Of a DNA stretch of 64,000 nt, positions 26,705 to 35,633 are shown one piece after another. The first letter of the stretch is position 1; each line of letters opens with the position of its first letter. A program made the translations under genes and the position numbers. This stretch comes from Chryseosolibacter histidinae. Its GTDB lineage: Bacteria; Bacteroidota; Bacteroidia; Cytophagales; Cyclobacteriaceae. Location of the stretch: the NCBI RefSeq assembly GCF_018598225.1, contig NZ_JAHESF010000032.1:1-64000 (forward strand), written 5' to 3'. The notes under the pieces are model-generated. The model searched no databases. It was given only the letters and a program-made list of their open reading frames with translations, and had not been told where the DNA came from.

Positions 26705-27292
26705 ATGAATTTTCTGGCGCATTTATATTTATCGGGAGAGAACCCAAAGCTGATGGTGGGGAATTTTATTGGCGATTTTGTGAAAGGCAGGAATGCGCTT
26801 GAAAAATTCGAGCCGGAGATCGTCAGGGGCATTCAGCTGCACCGGTCCATCGATGCGTTCACCGATACACACCCGGTGGTGGCCGCGAGCAAAAACCGGC
26901 TCCGTCCCAAATACCGGCACTATGCGGGTGTGATCGTGGATGTTTTTTACGATCACTTTTTAGCAAGCAACTGGAACCTCTATCACACTGAACCTCTGCC
27001 CTCCTACGCCAACCGCGCGTATCACCTCGTGGAAAGCTTCGAGTCTATCCTGCCAGAAGAAGTAAAATACATGCTACCGTATATGGTGAGTGGCAACTGG
27101 CTGGTGAACTACGCAAAGCTGGAAGGCATCCACCGCGCCCTCTCAGGCATGGCCAGACGCACATCGTTCAATTCAAAAATGGAAGAAGCCGTGCACGACC
27201 TGAAAGCGAATTTCGATGACTTTAAAAAAGAGTTCGATACGTTCTTTCCCGAGCTCAGTGCTTTTTGCAAATCCAAGATCGGAGAGCAATAA
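26705..27292 (+). CDS. acpH: Acyl-carrier-protein phosphodiesterase family protein
   Basis: 195 residues from ATG 26705 (MNFLAHLYLSGENPKLMVGNFIGDFVKG), the standard beginning of this family; a longer frame to 26639 runs through the repeat element and was rejected. HD-like metallohydrolase that removes the phosphopantetheine arm from holo-ACP. Motifs: GNFIGDFVKG, HRSIDAFTDTHPVV, YAGVIVDVFYDHFLA and NWLVNYA, which contain the expected Asp/His metal ligands. No fatty-acid gene is adjacent. It converges with the DUF5916 gene over element G. Confidence 0.88.
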   Translation: MNFLAHLYLSGENPKLMVGNFIGDFVKGRNALEKFEPEIVRGIQLHRSIDAFTDTHPVVAASKNRLRPKYRHYAGVIVDVFYDHFLASNWNLYHTEPLPSYANRAYHLVESFESILPEEVKYMLPYMVSGNWLVNYAKLEGIHRALSGMARRTSFNSKMEEAVHDLKANFDDFKKEFDTFFPELSAFCKSKIGEQ

Positions 27293-27309
27293 TCGGTGTG
27301 TTTTTTGTT

Positions 27310-27380
27310 GCCGCAGATGAACGCAGATGAACGCAGATAAAGCAGTATCAGATCAGCGTGAATCAGCGTAGTCTGCGGGA
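27310..27380. repeat. Inverted-repeat element G (words CGCAGAT, CGCTGAT)
   Basis: Left arm repeats CGCAGATGAA twice plus CGCAGAT (10-bp period here rather than 7); right arm has ATCAGCG twice and GTCTGCGGGA. It lies between convergent acpH and the DUF5916 gene, six nt from the latter's stop. Shares words with element D. Confidence 0.65.
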
Positions 27381-27386
27381 AATGCA

Positions 27387-29576
27387 CTACAAATTCCACC
27401 AATAGGTAAGCTTCACCACCAGTGCCCGGTTCTTGACTCCGAAAGTCTCCGGCACGTAATTGTCCGTATAGACAATATACAGATCGGAAGCAGGTCTGTA
27501 TCGCCACTGAAGGCGGGTGTTCAGGTTCACATTTTTCTGCTGCTCGTTGTACTGCGCAAAGGCGGTGAAGAATAATTTATTGGTCATGGTAACATCCAGG
27601 CGCGGGCCGATAAGCCAGAACGTTTTGTTAAGCCACGGCTCCGGCAACGAGATATAGTTGTAGGTACTGCTCACAATAAAGCTCACGTATGGCTGAATGC
27701 GGTAGCCGGCCTCGCCCACCAGGTTCAGTCGCGAGCCTTGTGCATAGTATCCACCCTGGCGCAACGAGAACAACCACGTGAACACACTTTGTGGTTTCGA
27801 AATGTAATCGAGTCCCCAGGCCCTCCACTTGTGTCGTGTACCGGTTGCCAGTGAGTCGAGTCCTGAGTTGGTGGGATCGAAAGGTTGCAGCAGCTTGATG
27901 TAGCTGTTACCACCCCAGAGGGCGAGCGTACTTTGCTTGCGGAAAGTGACCTGATACGTCAGGATGTTCTCCTGGTCGGTCTGCCCGAATGCTTCGTTGA
28001 AAAAAGCGGTAACTGCGAGCTTCGGGCCGTGGCTTAAAATGCGCGTGCCCTTTGGAAAGAACAACCTACTGACCACGGGACTCATTTTCACATATCCCCT
28101 GCGCGGAACGTATCCTACTTCGGGATTGTAATTTCTTCCCACGTACTCATGCTGCCATAACACGTTCCACTCGCGGCTGGCATATTGCAGGTGGGCCGCA
28201 TGAGACATATCGCGGTTTTTTCTGTCGGGACTGAACGACTTCAGGAACAGCGCTTTGCCCGTCCACAAATTGTTCGAGGAGGCAAGGTTGTATTCGAGGC
28301 CCGCATTCCTGTTGTATTGCGAATACTGGATCGCTTCGGGCAACGGATGATAGTTGAGCGATTCTTTATTGATGAAGATCGCGCCGATGTTCGACCGTGC
28401 AAAGACCCGTCGCTGCAGGGCCACCACTGAAAAGTTCTGCGATGGAAGCGCTGTCGCCTGTACCTTTTCTGTCTGCATGTTCATTACCCCTACACGCCAG
28501 TCTTTGTTGATCTTTCCACTGAGGCGTGCCCCGAATTGAATGGGCACACCCAGGCCGATGCGCCGCGAAAAAAACGGACGGATGGTGGCATAGCCGAAGT
28601 TTGCAAACAGATCTCCGTTCTCCAGGAAGAACTGCCTCCTCTCGGGAAAGAAAAGCTCGAAACGATCGAGGTTCGTTACCTGCCGGTCTACCTCCACCTG
28701 CGAGAAGTCCGGGTTCACGGTAAGATCAAGGTTCAGCGAAGAGGTCACCGCGATCTTGGCATCGGCGCCGGCATCCTTGCGATAGACGGTTTCGCCATTG
28801 TTCAGGTGATCGCGTGAAGCGCCGCCCAGCACGTAAGGGATGATGGAGATATTGGACCCGACGGCAGGCGGAGGCGCATCCCACACCAGGGTGCCGGTGT
28901 ATGCCAGTGAAGCCGTGGGAAACTGCCGCGGCACGGGAGCCCAGCTTGACTTTTCAGTGGTCTTCAGGTCGAGCCTGCTGAAATTGATGCCCCACCGGGT
29001 GATACCTTTTTTGTAACGGATGGTCTTGAAAGGGATGGCCATCTCGAGCACCCACTTATCATTCTCATTGCTGACGGCCGAGGTCCATTTGTTGTCCCAG
29101 CTGAGATCGACTTTTCCACCTTCATACATGATGCCGTCCCACTGCGCACCCGCAGCATTGGCGCCGAAAGAAAAACCGTTCGTCTGATCGTCGAACGTAT
29201 CCATGAACAGCAGGAAGTTGTCGTTCTTGCCGAACACAAAATCGCGGCGTAGCGATTCCACCATATAAGGGCCGGCCACCAAGTGATGGCAAACCGTAAT
29301 GAGGTACAGGTTGTTGTCGTCGTAGGTCATGCGCACTTCGGTGCGTACCCTGGCAGCGCTGGTATCCATGGGAAGCACCATAAAAAAATCGGTGGCCATG
29401 TCTGCTTCAGACCATGCGGTTTCATTCATCACGCCGTCAATGATGACCGCAGACGATGCCCTGCGGATGGAGAGCTGGTAGGCGTCATTCTTCTTTTGAG
29501 CAGCCAGCGGCAGGCACAGGTGAAGAAAGAGCGCGAGCGCGGCGGGGTAAACGATAAAATTCTTCAGGACTCGTAT
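27387..29576 (-). CDS. DUF5916 protein with CBM9-like N-terminus, non-standard start codon
   Basis: Exported protein with an N-terminal carbohydrate-binding-module-9-like domain (IDGVMNETAW, VRMTYDDNNLYLITVC, NDNFLLFMDTFDD) and the DUF5916 region predicted to form an outer-membrane barrel (SSLNLDLTVNPDFSQVEVD, FPERRQFFLENGDLF, PFFSRRIG). The first in-frame ATG (29432) or GTG (29435) would start inside the CBM9 domain. The same frame continues upstream to a TAG at 29601-29603 and encodes a good signal peptide (KNFIVYPAALALFLHLCLP then LAAQ) but has no ATG, GTG or TTG. ATA at 29576 or 29591 is the likely start, or CTG at 29567; the end coordinate assumes 29576 (729 residues). Function unknown. 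Confidence 0.8.
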   Translation of the reverse strand: MRVLKNFIVYPAALALFLHLCLPLAAQKKNDAYQLSIRRASSAVIIDGVMNETAWSEADMATDFFMVLPMDTSAARVRTEVRMTYDDNNLYLITVCHHLVAGPYMVESLRRDFVFGKNDNFLLFMDTFDDQTNGFSFGANAAGAQWDGIMYEGGKVDLSWDNKWTSAVSNENDKWVLEMAIPFKTIRYKKGITRWGINFSRLDLKTTEKSSWAPVPRQFPTASLAYTGTLVWDAPPPAVGSNISIIPYVLGGASRDHLNNGETVYRKDAGADAKIAVTSSLNLDLTVNPDFSQVEVDRQVTNLDRFELFFPERRQFFLENGDLFANFGYATIRPFFSRRIGLGVPIQFGARLSGKINKDWRVGVMNMQTEKVQATALPSQNFSVVALQRRVFARSNIGAIFINKESLNYHPLPEAIQYSQYNRNAGLEYNLASSNNLWTGKALFLKSFSPDRKNRDMSHAAHLQYASREWNVLWQHEYVGRNYNPEVGYVPRRGYVKMSPVVSRLFFPKGTRILSHGPKLAVTAFFNEAFGQTDQENILTYQVTFRKQSTLALWGGNSYIKLLQPFDPTNSGLDSLATGTRHKWRAWGLDYISKPQSVFTWLFSLRQGGYYAQGSRLNLVGEAGYRIQPYVSFIVSSTYNYISLPEPWLNKTFWLIGPRLDVTMTNKLFFTAFAQYNEQQKNVNLNTRLQWRYRPASDLYIVYTDNYVPETFGVKNRALVVKLTYWWNL

Positions 29577-29666
29577 TTTGAATAAATTTATAAAATGAAG
29601 CTAATTTGTAACAGGCACTGAATCAAGTGCGGGTTCTTATTATTTTAGCGGTTATTTGATCAAAGC

Positions 29667-30029
29667 ATGCAAAACGATCCGGAGTTAAATGGAAAATACC
29701 TGGGAACTATCTCCCGCGATTTTGTGAAGGTTTCAGATACCCTCAAGGAAGCATCGTATCAGATCCGCAAAAGAGGTTTTTCAAACTTTCCCGTTTTTCC
29801 CGTGTGCAAGGAAGAGCAGCCCATCGGACAGATTCTCTTAGACCGGTCAACCGCCAGTTTGGAGTGGAACTATTATGTGACCTACCTCGATGAGTTTGTG
29901 CAGCGCGGGCTGGTAGAAGACCAGGAAAGCTTTCAGGCCGCGTATAAAGACCCGGATGAATTTTGCTGCCTGTTTGTTGTAGACAAAGATTTTACCAACT
30001 TCGTGTTCATTCCATACCCTGAAGACTGA
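29667..30029 (+). CDS. Conserved small cytosolic protein of unknown function
   Basis: 120 residues, no signal peptide or membrane helix, no motif recognised. Aromatic-rich C-terminal half with PDEFCCLFVVDKDFTNFVF and PYPED at the end; middle contains QIRKRGFSNFPVFPVCKEE. The stop is 3 nt before the start of the sensor kinase gene, so the two are an operon and a role connected to that kinase is possible. It looks like a real gene from codon use and tight spacing. Confidence 0.7.
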   Translation: MQNDPELNGKYLGTISRDFVKVSDTLKEASYQIRKRGFSNFPVFPVCKEEQPIGQILLDRSTASLEWNYYVTYLDEFVQRGLVEDQESFQAAYKDPDEFCCLFVVDKDFTNFVFIPYPED

Positions 30030-30032
30030 TCC

Positions 30033-33000
30033 ATGATCGAACAGGCAAACATGCGGTTGTTTTTATGTCTGATCATTCTTTCCGCCTGTTTTTTAATCAG
30101 TCTGCCGGTAAGCAGTCAGTCGCTTCCCAAAGATATCGCCTTTGAACGCGTCAGCATTCCGGGCACCATCCGCTCATCACAGGTCACCAACATCATCCAG
30201 GACGACCTGGGGCTGATCTGGCTGGCAGGCGACGGCCTTTACCGTTACGATGGATTCAAATTCCGTCAATACAAGGAGATCGGTAACAACGGCGCCATAC
30301 TCGATCCGCAGGATATTCTGTATCTCTTCTACGATAAAATTTCCTGCAGGCTTCTGCTGGGAACACGGCGGTACGGCATTGTAACTTATGATTACCAGTC
30401 CGATCAGCTTGCTCTCCTTCCCTCGCAGACAGAACCTCCCATCATCAACCACATCGCGCAGACTTCCGATGGAAAGATCTGGGCAGCTTCGTTTACTTCA
30501 GGACTATTCCACATCGAACGCGACACGCTGAAGAAGGTGCCGGGTCCGCAAAGCCAGTATCCGCATCCCATCTCCATCGTCGCTCATGGGCCCACACTGT
30601 ATGTTGGCGTCCAGAAAAAAGTGATGGCGTTAGAGCAAGGTGTGGTGAACGATGTGATCGACCTCGACTGGCCTGGAAAGGACCTGCCCCAGCACACGTT
30701 CCCTACCAGCGTGTTCATCGATCGCCAAAAGCAGTTGTGGGTCGGCACTGAAAAACAGGGTGTGCTGGTGTATGACCTTGCGGGAAGAAAATTCGTCAAA
30801 CACTTTCCCTCATCTGAGTCACCTTTCTTCAGCAAGATCTCGGGCATCACGCAAGACCGCGACGGACTCATCTGGATCCTCACCAAGGCAAGTGGCCTCG
30901 TGGTTTACAGCATGGAGCAGGACCGTACGCTGTTGCTCCGAAAAAATCCTTTTTCGGTGAAATCCATCTCCAGCGACAATTGTTTCAGCATCCTCGAAGA
31001 CCGCGATGGCATCATCTGGATCGGCGCTACCGGCGATGTGAACAAGTATGACCGCAAGCAGGTGAAGTTCAGGCACATCTACCACAATCCGCTGAACAGG
31101 ATCTCGCTCACTGACAATATGGTGAGGGGTGTATACGAAGACAATGACGGCAAGATCTGGACGGGCACCGACGGCGGTTATATCAACGTGATCGACCTCG
31201 AAAACGAAACGACAACACCCATCAAGGTAAGCCCCGGTGGCGATTCCAGTCTGCACGTTCCCCTGTACATCACCTCCTTCAATGACCGCATCATGCTGGT
31301 GGGCACACCGCGGGGGCTGCTGCAGTACGATCGCAAGACAAAAAAATTCTCACCTTTCGAACCGCTGTGGTCTGAAACCAAAGGCAAAAACGTACGGCAG
31401 ATCATACGGCATCAGAACAATTTGTATTTCATTCACAGCGGAAGTGTTTTCATCCATGATCTCGCCACCGGTAAAACGGAAAGCTTCGGCAATGCCGGCG
31501 ACCCACAGGCTGTGAACCTCACCACCCTGTATCTGGATGACGAGCAACGGCTCTGGGCAGGATCGGGCAAAGGCATTTCGGTATATAACAGCGCTGCGCG
31601 AAAATTCCGTTTTATGCCTTTCCGGGATCTTCCCTCTATTGCCAACGGATCGCTGCTGCTGGTGCTTTCCATTCAGCAGGTGGGCAACAAATTGTACGTA
31701 GGCACTTTCAACGCCGGCTTCTGGGAAGTGGACATCTCGAACATCGACGCCATCCCGCCTCCGAAAAAATTCTATAACCGGACCGGCCTGCCCAGCAATA
31801 CGGTATACGCCACGTTGCCTGACGACCAGGGCAACCTCTGGCTCAGTACCAACAATGGGCTGGTGAGGTTCGACCCGCGCACAGAACGATTCGTTTCGTT
31901 TTCCATCAGCGAAGGCCTGCAGGAAGAAGAATTCAACCGCCTTGCCTATGCGAAGACCCGTACCGGCCAGCTCATCTTTGGCGGCATCAATGGCATCAAC
32001 ATTTTTAATCCCGGCGAGATCGAAATAGAGCAGGAGAATGTGGTTCCGGAGATCCTCAGTGTATCGGTACAAAACCCTTTGGCAAAAGACCCGGTAGTGT
32101 CAAGGATCACCGAGATCCCCGACAAGCTCATCCTTGACTTCGAGCAGAACTTCGTCAGCATCCATTTTTTTATTCCGCATTATAAACAACCCAAGAGGTA
32201 TACGTTGTTCTACAAGCTCGAAAGTTTCGAAAAGGAGTGGAAGGAAGTGTCGAATGAAAATAACGTCACGTATGCCAACCTCCAGCCCGGTGTTTACAAC
32301 TTTAAGCTGAAAACCGCCGGCATCAACGGACGGGAGCATATCGTGAGCCTGCCTATCATCATCGCCGCTCCTTACTGGCGGGCGTGGTGGTTCATCCTGC
32401 TTTCAGTATGCGTGGTGGCTTTCCTGGTGATGACCATTATCAGAAGTTATGTAAGAAAAGCACAATACGACCGGCAACGCCTCGAAGAGCTGCTGAAGAT
32501 GAGAACGTCCGAGATCGAGAAGTCGCGGGAGGAGCTGCAGATCCTGAACCAGAAGAAGGACCTCATCTTCTCCATTCTGTCACACGACCTGCGTTCGCCG
32601 CTCACCACGCTGAAAGGTTTTTTAGGATACCTCATCGACCATGCGCACGAGATCCCGGTGGAAGATCTGAAAAAACACGCCGTCAGCATCCGGTACTCCG
32701 TCACCAACTCCCTCGACCTGATCGATAACACCTTGTTCTGGTCGTTGTCGCAGATGGGCACCATTCAATATACGCCCAGCACTTTTGCCCTGCACCACCT
32801 GTTTGAAAAACTGCGCGGACTGTACCAGCTCACTGCCGACAAGAAACGAATACCGCTCAGCATCTCGTGCCATGAAGACATTATGCTGCACGGCGATGAG
32901 AACATGATCTATGTATCGTTGCGAAACCTGGTGTCTAACGCGCTCAAGTTCACCTCTGAAGGTAACCCGGTAACCATCACCTGTAAACGCAGGGATGACT

Positions 33001-33257
33001 TTGTAGAGATCAACGTGGTGGACAAGGGCATCGGCATGAGCCCTGAGTATTTGAAAAAAATATTATCGGCCGATCAGCCCATGTTGAAAAAAGGAACCTC
33101 CAATGAAAAAGGAACAGGGCTTGGACTGCTGCTGTGCAAACAATTTATCGAGCTGAATAAAGGAGAGCTTCACATCACCAGCATCGAGCATGTAGGCACT
33201 ACGTTCACGGTACTGCTGCCACTCAGTGTCCACCAGCCGGTTTCTTCTCACGCCTAA
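30033..33257 (+). CDS. Y_Y_Y-type two-component sensor histidine kinase
   Basis: 1074 residues. Signal sequence (the second Met, at 30051, gives a cleaner start MRLFLCLIILSACFL). Periplasmic Reg_prop beta-propeller repeats (about 40-680; repeated patterns such as DRDGLIWILTKASGLVVY, EDRDGIIWIGATGDVNKYD), Y_Y_Y domain (about 700-770), one membrane helix (about 785-806), coiled coil, HisKA with His851 in SILSHDLRSP, and HATPase with NALKFTSEG, DKGIGM and GTGLGLLLCKQF. It stops after the ATPase: unlike hybrid two-component systems of polysaccharide loci there is no receiver or AraC domain. No response regulator is adjacent. Ligand unknown; the architecture is typical of glycan sensing. Confidence 0.93.
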   Translation: MIEQANMRLFLCLIILSACFLISLPVSSQSLPKDIAFERVSIPGTIRSSQVTNIIQDDLGLIWLAGDGLYRYDGFKFRQYKEIGNNGAILDPQDILYLFYDKISCRLLLGTRRYGIVTYDYQSDQLALLPSQTEPPIINHIAQTSDGKIWAASFTSGLFHIERDTLKKVPGPQSQYPHPISIVAHGPTLYVGVQKKVMALEQGVVNDVIDLDWPGKDLPQHTFPTSVFIDRQKQLWVGTEKQGVLVYDLAGRKFVKHFPSSESPFFSKISGITQDRDGLIWILTKASGLVVYSMEQDRTLLLRKNPFSVKSISSDNCFSILEDRDGIIWIGATGDVNKYDRKQVKFRHIYHNPLNRISLTDNMVRGVYEDNDGKIWTGTDGGYINVIDLENETTTPIKVSPGGDSSLHVPLYITSFNDRIMLVGTPRGLLQYDRKTKKFSPFEPLWSETKGKNVRQIIRHQNNLYFIHSGSVFIHDLATGKTESFGNAGDPQAVNLTTLYLDDEQRLWAGSGKGISVYNSAARKFRFMPFRDLPSIANGSLLLVLSIQQVGNKLYVGTFNAGFWEVDISNIDAIPPPKKFYNRTGLPSNTVYATLPDDQGNLWLSTNNGLVRFDPRTERFVSFSISEGLQEEEFNRLAYAKTRTGQLIFGGINGINIFNPGEIEIEQENVVPEILSVSVQNPLAKDPVVSRITEIPDKLILDFEQNFVSIHFFIPHYKQPKRYTLFYKLESFEKEWKEVSNENNVTYANLQPGVYNFKLKTAGINGREHIVSLPIIIAAPYWRAWWFILLSVCVVAFLVMTIIRSYVRKAQYDRQRLEELLKMRTSEIEKSREELQILNQKKDLIFSILSHDLRSPLTTLKGFLGYLIDHAHEIPVEDLKKHAVSIRYSVTNSLDLIDNTLFWSLSQMGTIQYTPSTFALHHLFEKLRGLYQLTADKKRIPLSISCHEDIMLHGDENMIYVSLRNLVSNALKFTSEGNPVTITCKRRDDFVEINVVDKGIGMSPEYLKKILSADQPMLKKGTSNEKGTGLGLLLCKQFIELNKGELHITSIEHVGTTFTVLLPLSVHQPVSSHA

Positions 33258-33264
33258 CTTGCAT

Positions 33265-33346
33265 AGGTACGAAGTACGAGATACGAAGTACGAGACGCTC
33301 GATCGGAGGTTTTCCGTACCTCGTCCTTCGTACCTCGTACCTTCTC
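33265..33346. repeat. Heptad inverted-repeat element H (word AAGTACG / CGTACCT)
   Basis: Left arm AGGTACG, AAGTACG, AGATACG, AAGTACG; right arm CCGTACC, TCGTCCT, CGTACC, TCGTACC. Between convergent sensor kinase and thiL, seven nt after the kinase stop. Same word family as J and N. Confidence 0.75.
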
Positions 33347-33394
33347 ACCTACTTCCTTGCACGTCGCGGCCTTAACGAAGGCTGTCCAACTAAA

Positions 33395-34432
33395 CTACTC
33401 CGTGAAGTGGTCCCATCCTTGCGCACGAAGCGGAACTGTATTGCCCTGCTTGGTGATCATCACCCGCTCATTCTTGCGGTCATGCACATAGCCGATCATG
33501 TGTATGTCAGGATGTTTCTTGATCTTTTCCTGGTCTTCCTGGCGTATGGTGAACAACAGCTCATAGTCTTCGCCTCCGTTGAGGGCACAGGTGATGGGGT
33601 CGAGCTTGAACTCAACGGCGGTCTCAAATGTCATGTGATCGATCGGCACCTTGTCTTCATAGATGCGGATGCCTACTTCCGAATGGCGCGAGAGGTGAAA
33701 AAGCTCGGAGACCAGCCCGTCTGAAACATCGATCATGGAAGTAGGTTTTACACCTGCTTCTTCAAGGTCGAAAACAATGTCGGTGCGTGCCTCGGGTTTC
33801 AGCTGGCGGCCGACCATGTACTCATATTTTTCGAGGCTTGGCTGCATGCCAGGATCGGCCATAAACACCTGCTTCTCACGTTCCAGCACCTGCAGTCCCA
33901 TAAAGGCTGCCCCCAGATCACCGGTAACGCAAATAATGTCATTCACCTGGGCTCCTTTCCGGTACACGATCTTCGATTTTGGAGCGCGGCCGAGAACGGT
34001 AATGGAGATCACCAGCCCTGCTGCGGAGGATGTGGTGTCACCTCCCACCAGGTCCACGTTATAATTCTCACAGGCAGTTTTGATTCCCTGGTACAACGCA
34101 TCCACCGCCTCCACTGAAAATCTGTTGCTTAACGCGATGCTTACCGTGATCTGTTCGGCTTTCCCGTTCATGGCGGCGATATCTGAAACATTCACAGCCA
34201 CCGCTTTGTAACCGAGGTGCTGAATGGGCACATAAGAGAGATCGAAATGGATGCCTTCAACCAGCATATCTGTCGAAACGAGCATACACTCATCCCCGGA
34301 GGCCTGGATCACGGCCGCGTCGTCGCCAATACCTTTTAGCGACGATTCATTTTTTAACGTAAATTGGCGGTTGATGCGGTCAATCAGGCCAAATTCGCCT
34401 AATTGGCTTATTTCGATGCGTTTTTCACTCAT
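33395..34432 (-). CDS. thiL: Thiamine-monophosphate kinase
   Basis: Phosphorylates thiamine monophosphate to thiamine pyrophosphate. 345 residues, normal. ATP-grasp-like PurM fold motifs: EFGLIDRI, KGIGDDAAVI, STDMLVEGIHFDL, GYKAVAVNVSDIAAM, LVGGDTTSS, VTGDLGAAFMGLQ, MIDVSDGLVSELFHL and NGGEDYELLFT. It is the only thiamine gene in the window. Its start is divergent from the small lipoprotein gene. Confidence 0.96.
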   Translation of the reverse strand: MSEKRIEISQLGEFGLIDRINRQFTLKNESSLKGIGDDAAVIQASGDECMLVSTDMLVEGIHFDLSYVPIQHLGYKAVAVNVSDIAAMNGKAEQITVSIALSNRFSVEAVDALYQGIKTACENYNVDLVGGDTTSSAAGLVISITVLGRAPKSKIVYRKGAQVNDIICVTGDLGAAFMGLQVLEREKQVFMADPGMQPSLEKYEYMVGRQLKPEARTDIVFDLEEAGVKPTSMIDVSDGLVSELFHLSRHSEVGIRIYEDKVPIDHMTFETAVEFKLDPITCALNGGEDYELLFTIRQEDQEKIKKHPDIHMIGYVHDRKNERVMITKQGNTVPLRAQGWDHFTE

Positions 34433-34439
34433 ATTTTTG
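34432..34439 (+). promoter_or_regulatory. Candidate -7 box TATTTTTG for the small lipoprotein
   Basis: Plus-strand match to TAnnTTTG overlapping the thiL start codon; predicted leader of about 125 nt before the lipoprotein ATG at 34570. AT-rich, so chance occurrence is possible. Confidence 0.3.
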
Positions 34440-34483
34440 AATAGTAACCGGCTTTTGAGCGCTTTAAGCGGCTATTTATCCTG

Positions 34484-34491
34484 CAAAAGTA
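34484..34491 (-). promoter_or_regulatory. Candidate -7 box TACTTTTG for thiL
   Basis: Exact TAnnTTTG on the minus strand, 52 nt upstream of the thiL ATG; identical octamer to the one before lepA. Confidence 0.45.
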
Positions 34492-34569
34492 AGATTCCGG
34501 CCCAATTGACCATACACCTCTAATGATATACCCGTATCTATGTTACTTAATAACCAACCTAACAACAAT

Positions 34570-34731
34570 ATGAAAAAGGCCATTGGTCTTCTGCTCGCAG
34601 TCTCGGTTCTTGTCGGTGCTTGTGGACCAAAATCCTACTACAAGACCAAAGAAGGGAAGAGAAAACAGAAATATTATAACGAGATCCAGTTTGGTGGAAA
34701 AAGTGCCGCTACAATGAAGAAGAAGTTCTGA
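34570..34731 (+). CDS. Small lipoprotein of unknown function
   Basis: 53 residues from ATG 34570. Signal peptide MKKAIGLLLAVSVLVG with lipobox and Cys18 (VGAC), then a short, very basic tail (KSYYKTKEGKRKQKYYNEIQ) ending MKKKF. A frame extension to a TTG/ATG at 34540 adds a polar stretch that does not fit a signal peptide. The mature peptide is only about 36 residues and mostly Lys/Tyr. Its 3' end overlaps the methylmalonyl-CoA epimerase gene on the other strand by 23 nt. Confidence 0.7.
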   Translation: MKKAIGLLLAVSVLVGACGPKSYYKTKEGKRKQKYYNEIQFGGKSAATMKKKF

Positions 34732-35125
34732 TCTCTTCGCAAAGCTCTATTAAAACTCCTCGTGTCGATTTTGGGTGCAGGAAACAAATCATTTTGTTGT
34801 CTGCACCTTTTTTTGGCTCTGTACTCAGTGGTGTAAATCCTTTCGCTTCATATTCTGGCAAACGTTTACGGATGTCTGACACCTCAAAAGCCAGGTGGTG
34901 AATTCCCTCCCCTTTTTTCTCGATGAATTTGGCAATGGGTGAATCTTCACGGGTGGCTTCCAGCAGCTCGATCTTGACACCTCCAACTTCAAAAAATGCG
35001 GTTCTTACGCCTTCAGAGGCCACTTCCTCGATCTTATAGTGATCGCGCCCCAGCAATGAAGCGAACAATTTGTTGGCTGTTTCTATATTTTTGACCGCAA
35101 TGCCGATATGTTCCAATTTTTCCAT
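34709..35125 (-). CDS. mce: Methylmalonyl-CoA epimerase
   Basis: VOC-fold metalloenzyme interconverting the 2R and 2S forms of methylmalonyl-CoA, linking propionate metabolism to succinyl-CoA. 138 residues. Metal ligands and motifs: His6 in LEHIGIAV, the EGVRTAFFEVGGVKIELLE strand pair, GEGIHHLAFEV and FLHPKSTRGVLIELCE with the last glutamate. Methylmalonyl-CoA mutase is not in the window. Tail-to-tail overlap with the small lipoprotein. Confidence 0.94.
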   Translation of the reverse strand: MEKLEHIGIAVKNIETANKLFASLLGRDHYKIEEVASEGVRTAFFEVGGVKIELLEATREDSPIAKFIEKKGEGIHHLAFEVSDIRKRLPEYEAKGFTPLSTEPKKGADNKMICFLHPKSTRGVLIELCEEIRTSSSL

Positions 35126-35132
35126 AATTGCT

Positions 35133-35140
35133 TAACTTTG
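35133..35140 (+). promoter_or_regulatory. Candidate -7 box TAACTTTG upstream of the 35204 gene
   Basis: Exact TAnnTTTG, 64 nt before the ATG at 35204, in the gap between divergent genes. Confidence 0.45.
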
Positions 35141-35203
35141 TAAGCCAAAGAAGAAACTTTTTGCCGAAATCAAAAGTTTTTAGGCAGTGAAACTTTCCCG
35201 ATC

Positions 35204-35614
35204 ATGATCGAAACCCTAAGTGAAATGCACGTTGAAGCAGCCCGTATTCAGCAGGAGATCAAAGATTACCTGGGGTTGCGCACATCCGACATGGTGTTTG
35301 AATACACATCTTCGGAGGGTAAGACCAGGCTCGACCTGATCACCATCAACCCGCGGCACAACCAGGCATTTCTTTTTCACAGCGAAGTAGGTTTTGACAA
35401 GATCGACGTTCTGAAAAAAATGCTGAATTACGTTCAGAACTACAAAGAGAAGGAAAGCTCTTACACGATACAGTGGGTGGCCAAAGGTGGAAAGGAGCTG
35501 CACACCTCCTATTTCAAGGCCAGCAACATCATGGATGCGCTGCAGAAATTATACTATGGCCGCGACATGAATACCATCACTGTATTCAGCGTTGTGCTCA
35601 ACCCGATATCATAG
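35204..35614 (+). CDS. Conserved protein of unknown function
   Basis: 136 residues, cytosolic, no recognised motif. Predicted alpha/beta: an N-terminal helix (EMHVEAARIQQEIKDYLG) then beta strands (MVFEYTSSEGKTRLDLITINP, AFLFHSEVGFDKIDVLKKML, SYTIQWVAK). It is followed after 19 nt by an IscA-like gene on the same strand, so a two-gene operon is likely. No function can be assigned. Confidence 0.7.
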   Translation: MIETLSEMHVEAARIQQEIKDYLGLRTSDMVFEYTSSEGKTRLDLITINPRHNQAFLFHSEVGFDKIDVLKKMLNYVQNYKEKESSYTIQWVAKGGKELHTSYFKASNIMDALQKLYYGRDMNTITVFSVVLNPIS

Positions 35615-35633
35615 ATTTTAACCGTTTGAAAAA

